A stretch of 64,000 nucleotides of DNA from Antedon bifida (Eukaryota > Echinodermata > Crinoidea > Comatulida > Antedonidae): positions 9,331,395 to 9,395,394 of the forward strand of contig OY727100.1 of assembly GCA_963402885.1 (NCBI GenBank), given 5' to 3'. Within the stretch, counting starts at the first letter, position 1; every line of letters starts with the position of its first letter. The notes under the pieces are model-generated. The model worked only from the letters and a program-made list of their open reading frames with translations. It made no database searches and had not been told where the DNA came from. Positions 24,149 through 36,760 of this stretch are shown here, piece by piece. The position numbers and the translations under genes are program-made.

Positions 24149-25269
24149 ATTAAAATGTTTACAAAATGAAAAAAAAAAAAGTGTTTAAACACTAAATTGC
24201 TATTAAATTGTTTAATTTTAACATTTTATTCAACAACACAGTAATTACTTGTGGACAGGTGTCTAAAATAAATTTTTAAAATAGAGTAACAAGAAAATCT
24301 GTAAAGTAATATTCAAATGGTTATGTAGCAAAGTAAAGGAAACATTTTTATAAAAAAAATACTTGAATTCATATTAAATAAATTTTCTTTCTGAGTTCCA
24401 AACTAAAAAAAAAAGAATTGTATTGTATTCTTACAAAATGTGAAATAATGTATATTCATTTTTAAATTAGATATGCAATAATTAGAATAATTTTAATATT
24501 AAATCTTTAAATTTTAAGAAAGTTTTGTCTTTCATCAGTTTATGCTTTGAAAATTAATAGTACAGATATAATCTAATAATATAATTTACAGTAATATATA
24601 ATATTCTTTGTAAATAATTATTTGATTTTGAGTTTGATATTATTTACAGTATTATATTATATATAAATATATTACCATTTTAAAAATAAAAATTTGTAAA
24701 AATAAATGCTTTGAATGTTAGGAAGATTTAGATACAAAAACAAAAAATAGCTTCCTTCAAAAATTTAAAAACTAAAAGGAACTTGTTTGGGCCATGACAG
24801 ACTTAAAAAAACAAAAATGTAGAACAATTTTTTATATTTGTGTAAAAAATATTTTTTTTTTAAAGAGAACATAACATCGGAATTGCACAAAAACTATCCT
24901 TTAACATTAAAGACATATGGTTGTCAAGAATTAAGAAATTCAAATAATTAGTTGATAAAAGAAAATAAACATTTAATATTCTATTTTTTCTACAAAAAAT
25001 TAAAATTATATTGAAAGCTCTGTGTGTCCTAGGTCCTATCAGTTTGTGGGAATATTTTCTTTTTTTCTTCGCTTTTTGAAAACGACTTGTAATATTTTGT
25101 CTGCTTTTAACAGCAATTTTGTCAACCTTATTCCTTGCTACACTTAATGCTTGCCTTTAATATCATGTGTTGTTAACTGAAGCCTGTGTATCTTGACATT
25201 TTTTTGACTTGCAACTGAATCAGTGCCCATCTCTCAGACTCTGCCGATTTTCCACTTCCTTTATGATAG
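24149..25269. other. Proximal 3' UTR and intron sequence
   Basis: Very AT-rich, with many A and T runs. It contains AATAAA at 24,267-24,272 and others further on, suitable for ending the proximal SOWAH transcript. No further coding sequence seen. Confidence 0.5.
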
Positions 25270-25397
25270 TGTCACGGATTTCATTCCGGTTGACGGATAG
25301 TCCCCGAAAGCAATATGTCACAAAAATGTACCAAAAACGGTTTTCACACCGACATCAAAAATTAAATATGTCAATAGAGCCCTCATTGAAAGGGTGA
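25270..25397 (+). CDS. Candidate alternative terminal exon B of the SOWAH-like gene
   Basis: Acceptor after a pyrimidine-rich tract (ccacttcctttatgatag). Two bases complete the phase-1 codon from the ankyrin-exon donor at 23,951, followed by 41 codons and TGA at 25,395. The tail is basic (SRISFRLTDSPRKQYV near its start, RFSHRHQK inside). Its 'RISFRL' resembles 'RLSFRV' in the proximal tail, which supports an exon-duplication origin. A competing acceptor (catctctcag, 25,239) would change phase. No clear AATAAA lies close behind, so usage is uncertain. Confidence 0.45.
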
Positions 25398-25789
25398 TAA
25401 AATAATATATCTATCGGTGACAGATTTAAAATTAAATATTTCAGTGCATCTACATCAACTTGGAAAAGTTGTTTCATATTTTGTGGCGGAGGTTTGATTG
25501 ATTTTGTTTCCCGTTGTCTCAGAAATGTCATTATTCACTGCTTGTTTTCACTTTATGTAACTTATAATACATTAAGATATCGTATGATAAAAAAATTTTA
25601 TCTTACAATGTCTCACTGTAAACTAATAAGAATATAAAGCCTGGTTTACATAAATCATTTGTACTTTCCTCAAATTATTTAATTACTATTGTCATAATAC
25701 TGCTGAATAATTCGGATTAGGCCCTCTACGGATCCACGACAGCCATAATGCAGTGCCTACCATAATTTTATGATTTGAATTGGACTGGC

Positions 25790-26110
25790 ATGTGAGAGGC
25801 ATGAGCCATTTCGAGACCTGTCTGTGCCATATTGTATCCTTTAAGCGCTGTCTACACTATCATACTAGTTTGACAAAAAAAAGTGTAATGTGCCCAAATA
25901 TGGTAGTGATATGACATCATTGTGTCCATGGGCATATTGCACATAAAGTTTGATAGTGTAGACAAAGCTTGAGGCAAGATGATTGCCTCTCATGTCCTCA
26001 GATTGGACATAAACCCATTAGTCCCATGTACATACTATGTGCATGACAAACACCTTTGGAAAGAGTAAGGGGGGTCATTCATAGTAGGCCCTGGCTGCCG
26101 TGTGTCTCTC
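25790..26110. repeat. SINE-like repeat interrupted by a MITE
   Basis: Shares 'cctgtctgtgcca', the 'ttggacataaa' module position and the 'ggaaagagtaag' end with the 5,139-5,426 copy. The two parts are separated by an inserted inverted-repeat element (listed separately), so this copy predates the insertion. Confidence 0.5.
25843..25970. mobile_element. Short MITE, about 128 bp
   Basis: Terminal inverted repeats: the left end 'ctgtctacactatca' and the right end 'tgatagtgtagacaaagctt' pair over about 18 bp. The core is non-coding with 'gggcatattgcac'. Inserted inside a SINE-like copy; the short target duplication is not clear by eye. Confidence 0.65.
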
Positions 26111-29100
26111 TAATTTAATTGAACTTGAAGAGAAAGAAAAAAAAATAATCATTAGACATCAGGTCTGAAACATGACTTGAACACATGCATTCAAATGCTT
26201 ACAAGTCTCAGAGATGTGACGGCAATTTGTACCACTCAACATACCAAAGATTTTATATATTAGAAAAAAACATTTTATTTCAATGTAAATTTTTTATGTA
26301 AATCAGGCTTTACTAATTGCATTGGTTTTTTGGTATTGAACACTACTATTATAGAGGTAGTCTCTGTTCTATGTTGCATGCTATGGTGTTTTTAGCATTT
26401 GCTCAGCCTGTTTCAATTCTTACTTATGAATGGATAAAAAGAGAGAAAACTACAGGGAATATACAGATGGAAAGGTGATGTATTATTAATACTAATTTTT
26501 TTTAATTAAAAACTAAATCAATACTTTTATTTGGGCGCAGTCATCTTTCACATTTCCAACAAATTACAATAACAAATTTGCTTTACTTAAAATGTTTTAC
26601 TTGATTAATAATTAAAAATTACTGTTAATTGAAATGATTACATTTATAATACAATGCTTATAAGTGCAGGGTATTGTTTTATTTATATCAAATATTTTTT
26701 GGTTCTGAAATCTCTTCAAATTAATAATGTTTTCTGAATTTGATAAAATATTTTAATAAAACCAAAGTATTCAATAGTTGTTATCTAACAGGTACTATTT
26801 TTAAAGAAACTTCTAATTTGTACAATTTATTTTAATATGTTGTATATATTAGACTTTATATTTTTGATACACAAAATAGATTTTAATTGATTCATTAATC
26901 TACAATAAGAAAAATCTTGATATATATACATTTTGCTTGAAATATTTGAAATCAAGGTCGATTATTTTAATACTAGTTTTTCCCAAATTATAATCATTAA
27001 AACTATTGGGTCGTTTGTTGTATAATAGTATTTCTTTCTGTCTTATCAATTCATCAAATTTGTCTTTCACTTTAGAATTAAATTGAAGTTTATGCATGCA
27101 TGTCCCAGGTACTTTAGAGCTCTATGTAGATTGTGGCATAGTGGTATGGGGGTTGAGGGTTACCACTTAACCTAGATGATGCGTATAAAATCGAGATAGA
27201 AGGGAGAATGTATAACCATTTTTATAAGGAAAGCATATAAATGTATAAAATGGTGCACTCTAAAAACAGAGTTAATTTTACTCTTTTTTCCCACCCCTCC
27301 TTAGCACCCATCCATTATGCCACTGTAGTCTGGGTACGGTATTTTGGTGAATTAGCAACTTGCTTGAATCTCTAGTTCCTATGTACTACCTAATGCATGG
27401 ATACTACATTATAACCCTATGTATTCATCACATTTAATAAATCTAAAATTGTTAATATAAAGACCTGTAAATATACTTGTGAATGACCTGACTTGTGTGT
27501 GTTTTTCTTGTAAAATATTCTGTTATGTTTGCATTAGAATGTGGTGGATAACTATAGTTTTAGCTTAATTTAAATGTGTTTGCATTTTATTTTATTAAGT
27601 TTTTTTTTTCAAAAAAGGTACTTAAAATGCTGATATTAGTACAAACTAATCATTCTATAAAAGTTCTATAAAATAATATAACATCAAATACAAGTTAATT
27701 GTCTTTTCTATGGTTACAAATAAAGTACTGTACTACTACAGTTGTAACAATAAGTTATTTCGGTTTTTGTGATTTTATTTATTATTTCTACAAATTTTGG
27801 TACAGTATTACCAATATAATATTCTTCTTTTCCTTATTTATTGTTTTGAATTCATCAATTTTAAAAAGCAAAAATAATCTTCAATAAAGAATAACTCCAG
27901 TGACTTTCTTTGATTGGTTAAAAACAAATGCATGTGATTGGCCATACTAAGGAATTAAAAACTAACCTGATTGGTTATCAACATAACTACATGCTCTGTT
28001 CTCATTGGTCAATCTCTGCTATGCTTTTTGATTGGCCACTAACTTTTTAACAATGAAGATGAATGGTTGTTGATTTTTTGCTTTATATTCATATATTTTA
28101 TATGTTGATTGTTTTGTTGTCATTGTTGATAAATTTCCATCATAATTTTAAATCTAGAATTTATTATACATTTAATTGTTTTCATTCAATATTGAATCAT
28201 AATTGTAAATATAAACTCAAACCCTTTAGACTGGTTATGGTGCATTTAATAATATTGTATCATTTCAAACAATATAGTTTCTGCCACATATTTTTTTTTT
28301 TATTCATGACATGAAATATTTCATTTTCAGTACATATATCTGTAGTAGGCTACCTACTTATTTTACATAAATCATTTGACATAAAACCATAGTAAAATTT
28401 GTAAATCATAATCTTTTTTTTTTAAATTAATGTGACTGATGTTTGATCATAATCACCATCTGTTTGTTGAAAATCGTGATAGAAAATTTGATTTTTATGT
28501 TTCGATGTTGACGTATTTCAAATGTAGAAAAATAGTATCATTGTAATAACCATAACCATATTATTACAATTAGTTTGTAGGGTGTTTATTCTAAATTGTG
28601 TGTATTTAATTGTATCAGCTAGGAAGGGGATATATTCTTTTTTTGCCTGTCTTTGAATTTGGTAAATGTTGTAATACAAGACAATTTGGGATTTTTATTT
28701 TCTAAATAATCATCACGTCCAAAATGTTTATCGTTAAAATGTACGTAAAAATAATGGGCCTATTGAAGGCATGCCTAAATTGAACCAAGAAGTTAATTTT
28801 GTAAAAAAAACCTAAACTAAATAACCTTAGACGCTAGCTATGATGTTAACTTAGGTGTGATAATCCCCATAAAAGTGTGGCAACCATTTTGTTGTTAATA
28901 CTTTTATTTCTTATTTAACGTATACATCTATTTGTAGGAGTGATGATGTGTTAGGGGTGGGTGAGTGGGAACAAAGGAAAGGAGAGAAAGGTATAGAGAA
29001 GGAAGAAAATATTGAACATTCCTAGCACCACCAATGGCTAATGTTAAGTTACTGTAACTAAAAATACCATTGTAACATGTGTTATTTGTCTGTATGAGTG

Positions 29101-29426
29101 ACAATTCAACATGTCATTTGTAACTAATGGATTGCAGTGTACAGCATACCAGACTGGCTTTTCATATTATATGCATGCCACATTTTTAAAAAGAACCCAT
29201 TAGTTTTCATAATTTTGAATGATTAACGATTCACATACTTTGAACTTGAATGCATAGTCAACATGAATACCTTACCCTGCAGTGCCCTTTTTCCTGCATC
29301 AATACCACACCTTTCATTCATCCTACAATGTTTTGCTGTGTTTTCAGCCTGTTACCTACCACTCCACTATTTTGACATCATTTTGTTTCTTGAGTCCTTA
29401 TCGTTGTCTCCTTCAATGATCCCCAG
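26111..29426. other. Intron-like AT-rich stretch
   Basis: Non-coding apart from the regulatory-looking CCAAT cluster at 27,912-28,037. A weak open stretch after an acceptor at 28,937 (28 codons, phase 2, acidic) has no compatible donor. ORFs of 60-83 codons here are low-complexity chance ORFs. Confidence 0.45.
27912..28037. promoter_or_regulatory. Cluster of five inverted CCAAT boxes
   Basis: ATTGG pentamers at 27,912, 27,936, 27,969, 28,003 and 28,030, each as (g/c)attgg(t/c)(t/c), spaced 24-34 bp. Repeated CCAAT boxes at about three helical turns are the usual pattern for NF-Y-bound promoters. It could alternatively be a decayed minisatellite. It sits among the alternative SOWAH 3' exons, not at a recognised transcription start. 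Confidence 0.35.
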
Positions 29427-29521
29427 CGATCTACGAATGCGATGAAATCGAAGAGCAAGACGCACCTGAAAGAGTCACAGAACGGAAAGGCAAATTTCAG
29501 AAATTCCTTGGCGTTTTTTAG
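29427..29521 (+). CDS. Candidate alternative terminal exon C of the SOWAH-like gene
   Basis: Acceptor (ccttcaatgatccccag) then 95 nt. With phase-1 entry, as at the ankyrin donor, it reads 31 codons to TAG at 29,519, giving an acidic-then-basic tail (IYECDEIEEQDAPERVTERK, then FQKFLGVF). Codon use and GC stand out sharply from the intron. The phase-0 frame is also open (RSTNAMKSKSK..., to TAA at 29,578), so the frame is inferred from the shared phase of the neighbouring exons. Confidence 0.5.
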
Positions 29522-30899
29522 AATTGTTATCAGATCCAGTTAAAGGACAAGATCACAGGATTATTTCCAATTAGGATGTGTAAAATTAATTATTTAAAAA
29601 AAATTAACCTTTTAGCTATGATAATGTGTTTAATTAATTATATGTTGAACATTTAATAGTACTTACTCGAATTTTAAGAGCAAATTTTTTTCATGGGTGT
29701 CTCCAAATTAATAATTGGGATTGGGTTTATTCTTGTGGAACATCATGTATATTATGTATTAAACCTTGTATATCAGACAGAATATTTGTGTAGGAAAAAT
29801 ATGTACCTTCTACTATTTCTGGTGGTAACATAATACAGTACCTTGTATGACTGAGCGTAGTCCTGTGCTCGAATATAATCTCACTGCCTAATTTAGACTA
29901 AATTTTTCGCACAAAACTTTACCCCTGGGTACTATACTCTGTAATAATATTCAAAGCATTCAAGGTTTATCAAGTTGTTTGTTTGTATTAAAATTGCTTT
30001 CTAACATTATGATTATGTTTTATATAGTACATTAAATCAATTTCAATGCATTTGTATAGGACTTTTAGACCAACAATGTAAGTAAAGTACTGGTACTAAA
30101 TTTGATTTTGTGATTTATAGGTACAGAGTGCAAACTATTTTCACCTTGTTTTTAAAAAGTATCTTGAACTGTATTGAGGGGAATCATAGGTTTATTTCCA
30201 TTTTTATCTTAAATTTCATTTTGACAAAACCAAAAGTACATTGAAATATAACCAAAAAGTCTGATTACTGCATAGTAATTCTATAAAGGTAAAACTTTTT
30301 TTTTATTTTCTAAATACCTAATCAACTTTAATTTAAGTGACTTTAACTCTACTAGTATTTGTAACTGCCATGTTAGAATTTGAATATGGTAATATTATTA
30401 TTAGATTATTATCACTAATTAATTTCATAATAAGTTTATATTTTATTGTATATATATATTCAAATTGTATATTTTCAATTTAAGAATTTCATAGGATTTT
30501 TATTATTATTGTTGTTATTATTATGTAAATAAGTATTGTACATTTAAATGCCTTACCTCTTAATTACCTTGCCTAATGATTTAGAGTTAATTCCGTCCTG
30601 TATTTTATTACATCTATTTTATTGAGACATGGTTTTGAGGATATGGAATTTAATAATTAAATTATAATTAATCATAATGCATTCCTTTTATTTTACCATA
30701 TGCACCTGTGAAAATGCAAATCATATGCAAATCATATTTAAATCATGCAAATTCAGACACCTGGCTAAAACTTTTAAGTAATTTTTTTTCCATCTTTCAA
30801 AGCATGTTTTATTCATTTTTTAAAGCTAATTTTTAAAATTTTATTGGTATTTCTTGATCACGAAACTTGAAATATCTTTCTTCTTGCTACGCCCTCTAG

Positions 30900-31012
30900 A
30901 AATACGATCGTCGTACAAGAAGTTGGCTACTCAGTGGCATAAACATGTTGAAGATGACATACCACATCAGAATTATCGTCATACTGTTATGCTGCCCTCT
31001 ATTGCTGAATGA
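30900..31012 (+). CDS. Candidate alternative terminal exon D of the SOWAH-like gene
   Basis: Acceptor with a good pyrimidine stretch (ttcttcttgctacgccctctag). Phase-1 entry, 36 codons, TGA at 31,010. The tail starts IRSSYKKLATQWHKHVEDD and ends VMLPSIAE, its last residues resembling the proximal tail end (PAISE). AATAAA at 31,080-31,085 lies 68 bp beyond the stop, suitable for a terminal exon. GC is clearly above the flanking intron. No known domain. Confidence 0.55.
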
Positions 31013-31878
31013 CGCATGTGGTATCCAGTGTTAAAGATCCTATCCAAAGCTTTTTGCTAAAATTATTTAAAATTAAAAAAATAAATTATCATATTGTTTC
31101 CATCCATATTGTGCATGAAATTATAATATATATTGGTGCTTTTATTAGGTTTTTATTAGTTATTTTTAGCATTTAGATTTAATATGTTGGCTGTTTTTGG
31201 CAGCCAACATGTTAACATTTTTAATATTAATATATTTCTTTATAATATATTATATATGTATACTATTTATTTATTTCTTTGTTATTTACCTTTTTTTTTT
31301 AAATAGGTTATTACAAATCATATATTTAGCCAGTATTCTCAATCATTTTATCACACTGAGTTCATGTAGTTAGTAGTAGTCGGGCCTCTTGTAAAACAAT
31401 GATTCCACACACAGTCTACATTAAAATTACTTGGCATGCATGTTGTTTACCAAAAATATATAGAAATAATATTTTTTCAAGGTTTGATAAGCTGCTTAAG
31501 AGTAATTTTGCAAAATATTTTGCCTCAACACAGCATCTCAATTGGTCGTATATAGTTTTGAGTAGGCTTATGTAACATAATAATTATTTCAATGGTTGTT
31601 TTACTATAGCATGAAGTTGAAAGTGTATTAGTACCAGCATATTACATACATTGTTTATATGCATCAATAAATCTATTGTTATTACCTAATATTAAAATCC
31701 ACAATAACATTTAATTATTACATTTTTATTATATTGATTATTGTTGAATACTACATAATTAATAGGTATTAAATTTAAGAATATAAATCGAATATAACAT
31801 TAATTTTACATCTTAAAGTATATTTATATATTAAAACGATAATCCAGGTTATTAACTTTATAATGTTACTAAAAATAG

Positions 31879-32181
31879 GTTTATTTATACAAATGGGATG
31901 ATGAAGATAGTCCATTAAATAGCACAAGGGAGCGTTTTAAGGTTGTTGAACCTATTTCAGAAAAAAACAGTCTGGTATGTACCCCTTCTTGCCCTGATCT
32001 AAATTCTGGAGGTTCTAAGGGGTGTAAAAAGTATTTTTTTAAATACATTTACATGTTTACATGGAAGTTTCTCGAAATAGTTAAAACTTTTTTGTACAGT
32101 ATATTTGGGTCGAATAGAAAGAATAAGTTGATTTCATGTCTGGAATTTGCCCTTTTTTTCAATGATGGTCTTTACTATTAG
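31879..32181 (+). CDS. Open stretch of 100 codons, possible further 3' exon
   Basis: After an AG at 31,877-31,878 the sequence is open for 100 codons to TAG at 32,179, unusual in DNA this AT-rich. It starts VYLYKWDDEDSPLNSTRERF, continues with a Cys-containing segment (CTPSCPDLNSGGSKGC) and then an aromatic hydrophobic region around FKYIYMFTWKFLEIV that could be a membrane segment. A donor (ctg then gtatgt, 31,975, phase 0) could end it after 32 codons. AATAAA lies at 32,365. The acceptor lacks a good pyrimidine tract and enters in phase 0, unlike the other 3' exons, so its connection to the gene is unresolved. Confidence 0.38.
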   Translation, partial: VYLYKWDDEDSPLNSTRERFKVVEPISEKNSLVCTPSCPDLNSGGSKGCKKYFFKYIYMFTWKFLEIVKTFLYSIFGSNRKNKLISCLEFALFFNDGLYY

Positions 32182-32558
32182 ATATAACCTATTTTTTTTC
32201 AACAAACTAAAATGGTGATTATTTAACCATTATTCTCATGTTTTGATAAAATGGTCTTTACAAAATTATAATGCATATATATTCCAAGCAATGTAATGCA
32301 CAACATTTTGATATGATTTTAATATTTTAACAAATATATGATACAAATATATATCATCAGATAAAATAAAGAATAACTCCAAAGAAAGAGACAGAATAAT
32401 GAAAATTCTAAAAGATTAGTACATAATTACATTTTTTACTAAATGTAAGTAAAAACTTTCAGTAATATCTCCACCTCCGTAGATTTGATTTCTTGATATT
32501 TATATTGATTACATTTAAATGATTGATTATTAGCCAAGATTATTACAACATGTGAAAT

Positions 32559-33098
32559 AAAAAAAAAGTATAACTAAATTTAACACAATTTTAATCTTTA
32601 TCAAATTTTTATTTATTAAATTAATACTTGCTACTCTGATATGATTCAACATTTAAATAAAAAATAATAAAGTTAAGTTGAGTACATTTTCTATTTTTAA
32701 TAACAAGCAGTTTTTGTTCATTTAAAAAAAAATATTTCCTAATAGCTTTCATCCAATCTTATTCTGACGTTTAAATTTATATTAGTTTAAAAAAGATTAT
32801 ATTTGTACTTTTTCCTAGATTTTTATTATGCTGTTAAATACTAATTAAAAAATATATATAATTTATATTGAATAATTTTGTTATTGTTTCAATTGTTTAA
32901 TTTTTTGTTTGTTTTGCATTAAATTACAGTTTTAATAATATATAGGGTATATTACCGGTTACGGCTGAATAATCCCATGGTCATGTATAAAAAAAAAGTA
33001 TAACTAAATTTAACACAATTTTAATCTTTATCAAATTTTAATTTATTAAATTAATACTTGCTACTCTGATATGATTCAACATTTAAATAAAAAATAAT
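32559..33098 (+). repeat. Pair of 110-bp direct repeats, 430 bp apart
   Basis: 32,559-32,668 and 32,989-33,098 match almost perfectly (aaaaaaaagtataactaaat at the start, 'gattcaacatttaaataa' near the end). The sequence between is not repeated. A recent local duplication or two copies of a short element. Confidence 0.8.
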
Positions 33099-33879
33099 GT
33101 ATAATCCCACTAAACTAAAATCGGGCAGAAGACTATAATTTTTTTTTTCCATAATTTAAATGTATTAAAAAATAATTTTTTTAGTTAAATTTACCATTTA
33201 ACTGAAAGTAATATAGGTACATTTAATTATTTTACTATTGTTTTAGTTTAGTTTCAATTTTGTTCCCAGTTTTGAGGGTGTTTGTGTGAAATAGGTACAG
33301 TAAATTAAACATTAATGAATTAATATGGTATAGTAGGAATTTATATAATTAAGTATTGGTTGATTTTATTTTATAACCAGAGTCACACAAAAACATACAG
33401 TATAAATATTTAAAACAATTGAAAAACCAGTACAACAGTAAGACTCAAGTTAAATGGATGTCCCAAGAAGTAAAATACTTAATTGTCCAGAACATGGCAA
33501 AACAAAATAATTGGAAATTCCCTACACATTATAATAATAATAATTTTTAAAAGAAATTGAAAATCAACAAACCAAGATCTATCAAAAACACTTTTAAAAT
33601 GTTTAAAAATTGTATACAAATTTGGGTTTTTTTCTTAAAATTTTGTATTACAGTACTTTAATATAAATACTAATTAACAGTATTATTTGTGTGTTTGCTA
33701 TTAAAATTTGTAAAAACAAGATAACGAAATGAATCAACTATAAATATGGGTAATGTATCTAACTGAAAATATCTTTAAACATTTTTATTATTTTTATCCT
33801 CTTTTTGTTATTTATTACTAACATAACACACAATTTCTTTTTTAATTCGTTTTGTTGACTATACTTATAAGCCAATCAA

Positions 33880-34165
33880 TTTAAAGATATATTGTCCCCT
33901 AAAGGAAAAATTAACTAATATGCTATTTTAATGTCACATAGTAGTTATTCACTTTGACCAAAAATTGGATCAAAAACAAAAATAGTCAAATTGTCTGTCA
34001 GAAAATGAGTTTTTGGTTGAATTTAACCATTAATTTGTAAGTGAAGAATTGTTTTTGTTTGTTTTTTCCCTACAGAAGTGAATAAATTTACTAAAACTGC
34101 AAAATGGGTTATTCAAAGTCTGATTTTATTAATTTTCATTTCTTTAATGTTCCCTCAAAAGGGTG
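33880..34165. mobile_element. MITE-family copy
   Basis: Begins 'aaagatatattgtcccc', has an internal 'attgtctgtcagaaaatg' and ends with 'gggttattcaaagtctga' then 'ttttattaattttcattt'. It matches, in the inverted sense, 42,255-42,475 and shares its right part with 22,430-22,485 and 43,690-43,770. Non-coding. Confidence 0.55.
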
Positions 34166-34265
34166 TGCTTATATCTGTTTAGTCACATTTAATAATTTGC
34201 ATGTTTATTTGATGCACCTTTCACTTTGGCTAATTTTTTCCCATTTCATTGCATTTTTCTTTTAG

Positions 34266-34289
34266 ACTATTTCAAAGACCCTTCCACAG
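34266..34289 (+). CDS. 24-nt microexon of the SOWAH-like gene
   Basis: Flanked by a strong acceptor (tgcatttttcttttag) and a strong donor (gtaagttt). Being 24 nt, it preserves phase: entered in phase 1 from the ankyrin donor it encodes YFKDPST and leaves in phase 1 into the exon at 36,761, reading YFKDPSTGVLPNIKIG. Optional inclusion would add eight residues without changing frame. Confidence 0.55.
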
Positions 34290-35934
34290 GTAAGTTTATT
34301 CCTCACCTTTTTCAGTTTTATTATTAACTGACCTTAAATTTTGCTTTTCATTGCAATCCCTGCAAATGATTCATTAAATGTAATAATTTTAATCTTTTTT
34401 ATTATTTTAGAAAATAAGTTACATTATATTTAAATGTGTTATAAACATTTATAACATAGGCCTAAAAAATATAAATATATTGGTTAGTCAAATCAAAAAA
34501 ATATTGCTAATAATTTTATTGATGGAAGAGGTTTTAAAATTTGTTAAAACTTTAAGCTGTGTTTGTCATACAGATATTTTTAAGAAGTGTAATACTTGTT
34601 AGAATTTTCAGTTATGTTTGCCATACAGATATTTTTAAGAAGTTGTATTTTGTGGATATTCAAATTATTATAAACTTGTTATCATAATTTAAGGTGTGTT
34701 ATTTTTGCATACCAAGACCTAATTTTGCTTTAATAAAAAGTAAATTGATTAATGTTGATATTCTACTTTTTTTAAACACTTCACTGAAAGATATCTTCCT
34801 CTTTAATCAAAGAAAAAAACGGTCAAACCACTTGGTCAAAATATTTACAGGTTCAGTGAAGGGTATGGGAAAGTAACTAAAGAGAATGTGTATAAAGCAA
34901 CATAATCTTTGGTGTGATGATAGGTTATCATATCCTGTCCTAAAAATTTATAAAAAAACAATCCACCCTGTGCATCCCATAAATTTCTATCTACTGGGTC
35001 GAAAAATTGTTTATGATCGTGAGAATTTGGCAATGAGTTAGACTAGAAGATAAATTGTTGTCAAAAATTATTAATTGCAGATAGGGCCAACAATAGGTAG
35101 TAACACAAATTACATTTTGTAACTTCGTTGTACATATGTCGACTACCTTGGTATTTGGTTTAGGCATGGAGTTATACATAGTTTAGATATGCAATTGCCA
35201 TTATTCATATCATCTGATATATATTTTTCAAAATTCATGAACCTCAACAGTAAAACACCTTTTTTGAGACATCCCAATTCAATGAACCCTATTGAAGGGA
35301 CATTTTGTTTGGTTCTGAAAGTGTCCTTAATCAGGGTTCTGTTCTATACACATCCACAGTGGGAAGCAAAAACAATATTTAAAGTTTATCCAATAATTGA
35401 TAGAATTATCTTGGTGAAAGAATATATATGTTATACTAGACTATACATTCTTAAAACTAATTAACATGTTGACAAGTATAGTACTTAATTGCTTTGTTTA
35501 TTTGTTTGTTTGCATGATATCGTCCTAAATTTTTGGGCATTATTAGGTATCTACTTCAGACCATGCCTAATGATTATCAGAAAAATATATATATTTATAG
35601 TGAGATGTCGTAAATGCATATTAAAATCTTAAGTTAACTTTACCTTTAATATGGGCCAAAATAAAAAATAGCACACGCTCTGTTGCTCTCTTTATTTTTC
35701 AAAATATTTTGCTCAGTTTGTGAGAGCTTAATTGTTAATTTGATTGATAAACTTCTGCCGAAGCACCATGTCATTCAGACATCATGCACAGGATTCACAA
35801 ATCAACAGATTAAATATTGTCAGTAAAAAGTAAAAACAAGTATTTTATTAGTTTATTTATGATTTTTACTACAATTCATTATTTAAGATTGACTTTGTCA
35901 AATACAACTCTTTTTACATTCTATATTTTTTTTT

Positions 35935-36650
35935 GTTATGATACATTATACAATACAATATTTTATATATTTTTATGAAATGTTATACTTTTTGAATATT
36001 TATGTGACCAATGATAATTATGTGCTCATTTATATAACATACAGTATGTCAAATGTGATTGGATGGAAATTCAAATCTATTTGTTTATTGTATAAAAATT
36101 TATAACATATTGAATATTTTGTGCATTGAAGATACAAATATAATTAATTTTCATATAATATAGGTTGCGGTATTTTCATTTTGTTTTATATTTTAAACTA
36201 ATATTCAGGGTTTATGGTATTGGTTTTGGTAATTTGGAAGGGGTTAGCCTTTTATATTTAGAAATGATTATATGAATCGGGGGTTTTTTTTTGTTATGAT
36301 ACATTATACAATACAATATTTTATATATTTTTATGAAATGTTATACTTTTTGAATATTTATGTGACCAATGATAATTATGTGCTCATTTATATAACATAC
36401 AGTATGTCAAATGTGATTGGATGGAAATTCAAATCTATTTGTTTATTGTATAAAAATTTATAACATATTGAATATTTTGTGCATTGAAGATACAAATATA
36501 ATTAATTTTCATATAATATAGGTTGCGGTATTTTCATTTTGTTTTATATTTTAAACTAATATTCAGGGTTTATGGTATTGGTTTTGGTAATTTGGAAGGG
36601 GTTAGCCTTTTATATTTAGAAATGATTATATGAATCGGGGGTTTTTTTTT
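35935..36650 (+). repeat. 358-bp tandem duplication, apparently identical copies
   Basis: 35,935-36,292 and 36,293-36,650 start 'gttatgatacattataca' and end in 'gaatcgggggttttttttt' with no difference seen by eye. Either a very recent duplication or an assembly artefact. The 63-codon ORF in each has no meaning. Confidence 0.88.
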
Positions 36651-36760
36651 CTACCTTGTGCAACTTAGTAAGTAAAAGAGTAGGCCTACAATTCTTCCAA
36701 TGATTGCAAACTGTATGAAATTGTAAAATAAATTCTGTTTGTAAACATTTCCATCCACAG

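Noticed and set aside
26411-26476. Open stretch after 'gctcag' ending at a gtgatg donor
   Set aside because: Phase-0 entry and weak donor; no compatible neighbours and no recognisable peptide.
28938-29025. Acidic 28-codon stretch after an acceptor, possible further SOWAH 3' exon
   Set aside because: Requires phase-2 entry, for which no upstream donor was found; the phase-1 frame stops at once.
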